Shown in pieces: positions 58,219 to 64,000 of a stretch of DNA of 64,000 nt; within the stretch, counting starts at the first letter, position 1, and each line of letters begins with the position of its first letter. Source of the DNA: Clarkia xantiana subsp. parviflora (Eukaryota > Streptophyta > Magnoliopsida > Myrtales > Onagraceae); NCBI GenBank assembly GCA_036873135.1, contig JAPTYO010000027.1, forward strand, positions 3,178,322 to 3,242,321. Reading direction: 5' to 3'. The notes below the pieces were generated by a model. It worked only from the letters and a program-made list of their open reading frames with translations, did no database searches and had not been told where the DNA came from. Made by a program: the position numbers and the translations under genes.

Positions 58219-58642
58219 GTTGGGCATTTAGCCCATGGTTATATTTGTTTAGGTTAGTTTAATTAGGTCATTAAGAGTCTAATGGGCTGAAAAACACCAA
58301 GCCGCATAAGATAAGTCCATTAGGATTTCTTTTCGTCATTTATGGGTTTCATTAGGGGTTTATTTGCTGTCTTTTAAAAGCCACCTCAAGGGTTGGAAGA
58401 ATTTACTCAATGAAGTTTTCAGTTTGATGGTGAGGAATTTTATTCTCTTGGTTCTTTGAGAACTCTTGAACTTATCTGATTGTTCTAAGGCGTTCGACTC
58501 CGACTTATCAATCAACTATTCCAACCTTGATTGCGGAGTCATCACTGTACCAAGTTTCTTGCTTCCCAAGCAACGATTCAAGGTTCATCCACCCATACCT
58601 GAAGTAGAAACGGTCCAGCGACATCATCTTTCAAGGGTTTTC
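58219..58642 (+). mobile_element. Probable LTR fragment of another element
   Basis: Starts TGTTGGGCATTTAGCCC and has an LTR-like layout (AAGCCACC after a CTTTTAAAAG core, then a U5-like tail). Cut at 58,642 by copia C. No partner LTR in the window. Confidence 0.4.
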
Positions 58643-59971
58643 TGTAAGCATATGATGATGGGCGCCGTAATTGGTAGCCCATAATATGTATAGATTACCT
58701 AAGAAAATTAGGTAAATGTCACATTAGGGTAATTGGGCTAGACCCAAATCCCAATAGACGTGAGAGGCCCAAATTATGGGCCTCCCCTATGCATGGCCGG
58801 CTGAAACCTAAGTGTGGGCAAAGTGGACTTTTGTCCACTTTGCTCCTCCTATAAATACATGGTGTTAGGGTATTTTTAGGGTTAATCACTATTTCCTCAT
58901 TAGAGTGTTTCAGAGAGAAAAACCCTCCACCCCACACCACAGTAGTTTCGGTCGAACCTACCTTCACCAAAGGTGTGCCAATTTGATTTCCAAGCAAACA
59001 CTCTAGAGATCTGTCCCCGTGTCAAGAATCGATCAGTGGCTTTGATGTGGAGCTTGCACCGCGTAGGGATTCTTTAACAAGAACCTCTACGGGTCCGACT
59101 AGAGGATCGTGAACTCCCTCTTGAGAAGATCTTGGGTCTACGGATCATCTTAAAGGTATGTGCGAATCTTCCGCTGTGTAATTCTGATTACTAGCATGTA
59201 CTTTGTTTAAGTATCTGTAGTGATTACTCCCCGTAATCTAACACTGGTATCAGAGCCTGTGTTAGGAGTTCATGATTTTGATAAATTGGTGTTCTTGAAA
59301 GTTTTAAAATTTTCAAACCGAAATTTTAAAAGGATTTTAAAATTTTGAATTTTTATGATTAGGGTGGTCGGAAATTTTCATGATTTTCTTGGTTAATTTG
59401 ATGTTCATGATCTTCAAGAAAAGTGTAATATTTATCAAAATCAAACATTGGATTGTAGATCTTATTAAAATTCGATCTTGAAACTTGACAACTTGTTTCA
59501 AATTATATGTTATTTCGGCCAAACCCTATGTGAATTACAAGGTAAAATTTTTAAATTTCTTAATCACCAATGACATATTTCGGCCGAAATTTTTAATTAT
59601 ATTGTTTACCATATTTTAATTTTTAATTAAGGTGACAATATATCTATAATTGGGAACATCAGGATAGATTCACATTAATATATAGAAATATATATATATA
59701 TCACTATCAATATATCTAAATATTTAATAGGGTTAAAGATAATATTGATAGATTTAATTGCCTAAAAAATTGAGAAAATATATTGTCAGTATATTTGTTA
59801 CCCTATTTAAGATATTGAATATATATATATATATTTATATATAATATATATATAATATATATATATTATATTATGCCGATTTTTACATATATATATATAT
59901 ATATTGTTGATTGATTTAATCTTATAGATAGAATCTTGGCAATAAATACATATATGTTATTAATCTGGCCG

Positions 59972-60002
<31 letters not shown>

Positions 60003-60797
60003 ATATTGTAAATTATTTTATATAATTAATATTACTTAGTGGCTAAGTTAAATTATTTTTTTTACTTTAAAAACATACTTGGGCCACAAGTAAACTTTTC
60101 GGCCCAACCTTTGAAATTTTAATTATTGGGCCGGTCCAATATGTCAAACCGAGACGGATTTAAAATCGAACCGGGCTTTCTCAATCAGTTCGACCTAATC
60201 GGGTGGGGTCGAACCTGGGTAATTAAGTGGATCTAACCAAACCGGTTACCGGTTCGGACCGAACCTGATTTTAAAATTAAACTGGACCAAACCAAACCGT
60301 TTTTTAAACCGGATTGAACCGAATTTATCCAAATCGGATTTATCCGAACATGATTTTTTCAGACCAGACCGAACCGGACCAAACCAAACCGAAATTGACT
60401 GAACCGAAATGATTTTCAAAACTGAATTCAAGTCAATTAAATAAAATAGGGTGGTCAAGTTTTAAAATCCAAATGTTTTTTTTAACCTCTAAATGGACTA
60501 CACCATGCTCATAGGGTTGCTAACCTTTATGCCTTGTTTCAATTATGGGGATGGATCTCGGAGATACCTGTTTTTGGGACTGAATTAGAGGGCTGAATTG
60601 AAATTGTTTATTATTCAATATAAATATTAATGCATGATTAGAAATGTTGTCTTGACTTAGTCAAGCTAGCTGGATATTGCATGTTGTGCGCGGAGCCCTG
60701 GTTAAATATACGGAATGCGCACTAGGATAGAAATGCTGTGACAATTGAAAATGCCTATGATTCATGTCTAGAATGTTGCGTAATTAAATATAAGCAT
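58643..60797 (+). mobile_element. Copia C: 5' LTR and leader, truncated
   Basis: LTR 58,643-59,243 (601 bp), primer site TGGTATCAGAGC at 59,245-59,256, then a leader homologous to 15,955-17,355 of copia B up to 60,797, where another LTR interrupts. The LTR has a perfect inverted repeat (58,818-58,843) and TATAAATA (58,850-58,857). No coding part or 3' LTR is in the window; they may lie to the right. Confidence 0.85.
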
Positions 60798-61482
60798 TGT
60801 TAAGTCTGCTTCCACTTGGGTAGCTTCGGGCTTCTTTTCCACGAACAGGCTCTGGATGTGTGCACGGGAACGGGTATATGTCTGAATGCCACGATCCTGG
60901 AAACACGATCCTTGAACTAATCTTCAAATTCTCGACCTCGATCTCTGGAACTTCGGATCCTGCACAAGGGGCAGTAACCAGCGTGGGAGAGGGGGGGGGG
61001 GGAATGCTGGTTGGGCCCTCTCCGACGCTCAAGTCAAAATCTCTAGAGAGAGAAAGCCTTTTAGAGAGAAGTCAGAGCATCCAATGTAAAAAATGAGGGA
61101 GTTGTCCTAAAACGAGAGACCTAGGCCCCTATTTATAGGGAACCTAAGGATCATGCCCAGTTTTGAACGGTTGATGTCGGTATGAAGGAAAACGTATACC
61201 GTCATCAAGGTGGACTATACGCGCACCGACTTCTCGTACTTGGCAAAATAATCGGGATAAGCGCGCGGAGGACGTCGGTAATCCGGTCCTACCCGGATTG
61301 TCTAGCAATCCGGACTGGTCCGAATTGCCTTAGGGCAATCCGGAAGTCCTCCGGTCTGGGTACTGCGCGTATTCCGGACCGTTTTTAGACTTGGGTGTCC
61401 GTGGAAGAGTTCTTTTATGGGTTTTAGAGTTTTGCGAGGCCCGAAATGTAAATACGAACCTGAATTGGACAGATATCTAACA
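60798..61482 (-). mobile_element. LTR of a minus-strand element inserted in copia C
   Basis: 685 bp, ends TGTTA...TAACA, related to the solo LTR at 12,704-13,308. A TATA box lies in the palindrome CCCTATTTATAGGG near 61,125. In element orientation a polypurine tract CGGGGGCAAG (61,483-61,492 on the plus strand) lies directly upstream, so this is a 3' LTR and the element body lies to the right. Confidence 0.7.
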
Positions 61483-62980
61483 CTTGCCCCCGAGTCAAGT
61501 AGCGGTTCAAAACCCATACTTGACTCTTTTTAAGATAAGATATTCGTCCAATTTAGGTTCGGTACTGACCTAAAGGGTGGCCTGTTTGTCAATTCGAATG
61601 TTGGGATCATAAATTTGACCAACTTCAATTTTCCGCCTTTCGTACGTAATCTGTTTATAGGGTTAGCGTAGCGGACAATTTATGTATAACAACATGCAAT
61701 TATATTCGCAATATCATGTAATGAGTGAAATAAAGATTTAAACAACGTAATAATATCATGGTACATGATATAAGCATATAACACGTTGCCAACATGTAGA
61801 TGACGACATAGTAAACGGATGACGTAATCATGCAATAAGCAAAACACTTAGAATAATATGAAATTGGAGAGCATGTACGTAATCATGAAGCATGATGTAA
61901 ACATAGAAAATGATGCAAGCATGTAGTATGATGCAAGCATGGAAAATAATGCAAACATGTAGTATGATGTAAGCATGGAAAATGATGCAAACATTCAATT
62001 CATACTTAGACTATAAAAACAATCGCATAACAACCATGAGTTAGTTTCATGTACATATATAAATAATAACGTGCGTAACGATCTACGAAGCGCGTCATGC
62101 AACACTAGGGAGCATGTATATAAAACAAGCATAGGAGAGATGTAAGTATGCATATACATGATACTAAGGACTTGTGCGAAAATAGACACTAGTTTAGTCC
62201 TTAGCACATGATGTAGACACTATTAATGAGAATTAGGAGAGAGAATACTCATTATCTTACATCCTTCATAGATAAATTTCCAAGAAGCTCTCCATTCTTG
62301 ATGAAGAATCGAATCCGGGCAAGAAGGAGGCCAAGGCGGCGCGTGAGGAAGAAAGGACGGCGCGTGAGGTTGCCGCGGCGGCGCGTGAGGTTGCAACGGC
62401 GGTGCGTGGGTTTTCGGGTGAGGGGGAGTAGTAATTCGAACTTGCTTCGTGTCGTAATTTCGTACATGGCTGGACCTTTCGTGACTTTGTTTGGCCTTGA
62501 TTTAGTCTTGAAATCACCATGTACCTAGTTATCTTACCATGCATACAAGGTGTTTGATAAAATGCATTTAGAATACTTAGCCCCAAATCGGCCAAAATTT
62601 TTCTAAGTGCTAAAATTTTTAGAAAAGTGTAAATGAATCGTTATACTTCCCTTATGCATAGTGTTCATTGCCGTCATGTTGTTCCATGTGTTAGCCGTTG
62701 TTTTAGTATGCTCAATATTGATGATCGGTAGTTGTACGTATATCGCCGTCAATGGTTGTATGTTGGTAATGATGGCTTAGGCAATGTGCGTTGAGCATCA
62801 TGTATAGACTGCCAGTCATTGTCTGCAAACATGCTAAAACACTTAGAAAATATTTTGACAATATCTAATGCTTGTTACCATAGATGTCGTCGTATGAGCA
62901 TTGTCGATAAGCGTCGTAGGAACGCTTAGGAGGTATTGTGTAGAAGTTGATAATAGCTACTTGATGCACGCAATTCATCC
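61483..62980 (-). other. Probable body of the minus-strand element, non-coding
   Basis: No protein domain on either strand. Holds two small tandem repeats: ~36-bp units with ATGTAGTATGATG-AAGCATGG (about 61,900-61,995) and a 21-bp GC-rich unit CGGCGCGTGAGG... (62,336-62,410, about 3.5 copies). A long LTR element without genes (LARD type) would fit. Confidence 0.4.
62336..62410. repeat. 21-bp GC-rich tandem repeat
   Basis: About 3.5 units starting CGGCGCGTGAGG. The multiple-of-three unit yields Arg- or Ala-rich readings, but no gene is supported. Confidence 0.8.
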
Positions 62981-63260
62981 TTGTCGACATGTATGTACGT
63001 ACATGGAAACACTTAGAAAATATTCTCCCCTTGTCGACATGTATGTACGTACATGAAAACACTTAGAAAATATTCTCCCCTTGTCAACATGCATCCTTGT
63101 CGACATGTATGTACGTACATGGAAATACTTAGAAAATATTCTTCACTTTTCGACATGCATCCTTGTCGATGTATGTACGTAAATGGAAATACATAGAAAA
63201 TATTCTCCCCTTGTCGACATGTATGTACGTACATGGAAACACTTAGAAAATATTCCCCCC
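62981..63260. repeat. 50-bp tandem repeat with a 12-bp palindrome
   Basis: Five units at about 62,981, 63,031, 63,097, 63,163 and 63,211. Each contains ATGTACGTACAT (self-complementary) followed by ACTTAGAAAATATTC. Two units are preceded by a 16-bp insert ending ATGCATCC. The CTTAGAAAATATT part also occurs singly near 62,840. Confidence 0.9.
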
Positions 63261-63554
63261 TTGTCAACGGACGGATATCTGCTGTCCCAACTCTCTGTCC
63301 CGAGGCTCTGTCGCGTTAATCTTCACCGTAGGATAGATCCCATCTCATTTTATTTATTTCTCTTATTTTTCTAGTTTATTATTATTATATTATGAATCCT
63401 TGAGGAAGTAACTCCCCCAAGCGACCCACCCACCTCAAGTGCATGGACGGAAGTCTCACGTGTCAAATCTACAACTAAGAACTAACTCTTGGCAAAAAAA
63501 AAAAAAAAAAAACTAAGAACTAATTATATTTCTTTTTATTTTCTGTATGTACAT
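63261..63554. other. No gene seen
   Basis: Holds an A-rich run at about 63,494-63,511. No coding signal. Confidence 0.4.
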
Positions 63555-63780
63555 AGTTTTTTTTTTTTTTTATTAAAAAAATACGAAAGTACAACATTAC
63601 AATAACGATAATTAAGAAAGCAACCCGTTCGGGATATTTGGTAACCACCAAGTTCCCGTAACAACAAAATTAGTTGCTTTTTTAACGAAGCTATAGGCTA
63701 AAACATCTGATCTACCAACCCACAACACAGAGAAATCTGAATTATCCGATAGTAGATATAAAACATATTTATTTATTTAT
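63555..63780 (-). mobile_element. LINE 3' end with poly(A)
   Basis: On the minus strand a short frame reads VLWVGRSDVLAYSFVKKA then TWWLPNIPNGLLS and stop, resembling the end of the RNase H domain of plant LINEs. It is followed by about 15 A residues (poly-T at 63,557-63,572 on the plus strand). Probably a 5'-truncated insertion; its target duplication is not evident. Confidence 0.5.
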
Positions 63781-64000
63781 CTATTTTCATTGTTCTTATA
63801 TATTAGAATATAACATATTTGTATATGAAAAATTATTTTACACGAATATTTAAATAATGTAAAAAATATTATTTATTATTATAATATGTATTTTTGGCAT
63901 ATTATATTATATTATATTGTATAAAAATATATATTTTTGTAGTGTCGGACTTCAGTACTCGACTGAGCTTAAAATTTTAAAGTTCGAGCTCAACTCGGTT
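63781..64000. other. AT-rich end of window, no gene seen
   Basis: Short ATTT and TATTA repeats only. Confidence 0.4.

Noticed and set aside
62226..62528. Arg-rich 100-aa ORF
   Set aside because: Created by the 21-bp GC-rich minisatellite; no domain, and other frames are equally open.
62981..63260. Regular repeats that could suggest a CRISPR array
   Set aside because: The units are contiguous 50-mers without unique spacers, and the sequence context is a plant nuclear genome.

Overview
This is repeat-rich nuclear DNA from a flowering plant, probably a eudicot. The evidence is plant-type Ty1/copia and Ty3/gypsy (Tat lineage) retrotransposons, LINE remnants with plant-style RNase H tails, an AT-rich background and one intron-split housekeeping gene. 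I cannot name the species. Nearly everything recognisable is mobile-element DNA at several levels of nesting; the only intact host gene I can support is a small RNA polymerase III subunit (RPC10/C11-like) gene at 49,523-50,000 (minus).

Layout. (1) 1-14,007 and 35,403-49,287 are two direct copies of one segment, roughly 97% identical by eye. Each holds an ORF built on a 57-bp tandem repeat, a decayed LINE on the minus strand, a minus-strand copia element (A and A') inserted in that LINE with target duplication CTGTG, AT-rich spacer, and a solo LTR inside a ~200-bp tandem dimer. Because the LINE, element A and the solo LTR occur in both copies at the same sites, they predate the duplication. 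(2) 14,008-35,402 lies between the copies. It holds a second copia element of the same LTR family (B, 15,338-34,504, plus strand, AACAG/AATAG flanks). Its leader is split by a 10.8-kb gypsy element (17,409-28,222, perfect CCAGC target duplication). (3) 49,288-54,160 is host DNA: the RPC10-like gene, an AT-rich intergenic stretch, and a fragment matching a translation factor eEF1B exon. (4) 54,180-64,000 is another pile of elements: a decayed gypsy 5' end, a hAT-type MITE with 8-bp target duplication, an LTR fragment, a third copy of the copia family (C), an LTR of a minus-strand element inserted in C, several minisatellites and a LINE 3' end.

The gypsy element is the most complete system. In the sense direction it carries gag, an Arg-Ser tract, protease, reverse transcriptase, two RNase H domains and integrase. 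Antisense to these, between integrase and the 3' LTR, is a gene with its own TATA box and several exons joined by GT-AG introns. Its sense reading frames carry several frame changes and in-frame stops, most of them TAG, so this copy is probably not autonomous.

By-eye divergence suggests an order. Copia B LTRs differ by about 6%, copia A LTRs by about 4.3%, the two segment copies by about 2.5% (measured over one LTR), and the gypsy LTRs by about 1.3%. So both copia insertions appear older than the segment duplication and the gypsy insertion younger. All counts were made by reading, not by alignment software.
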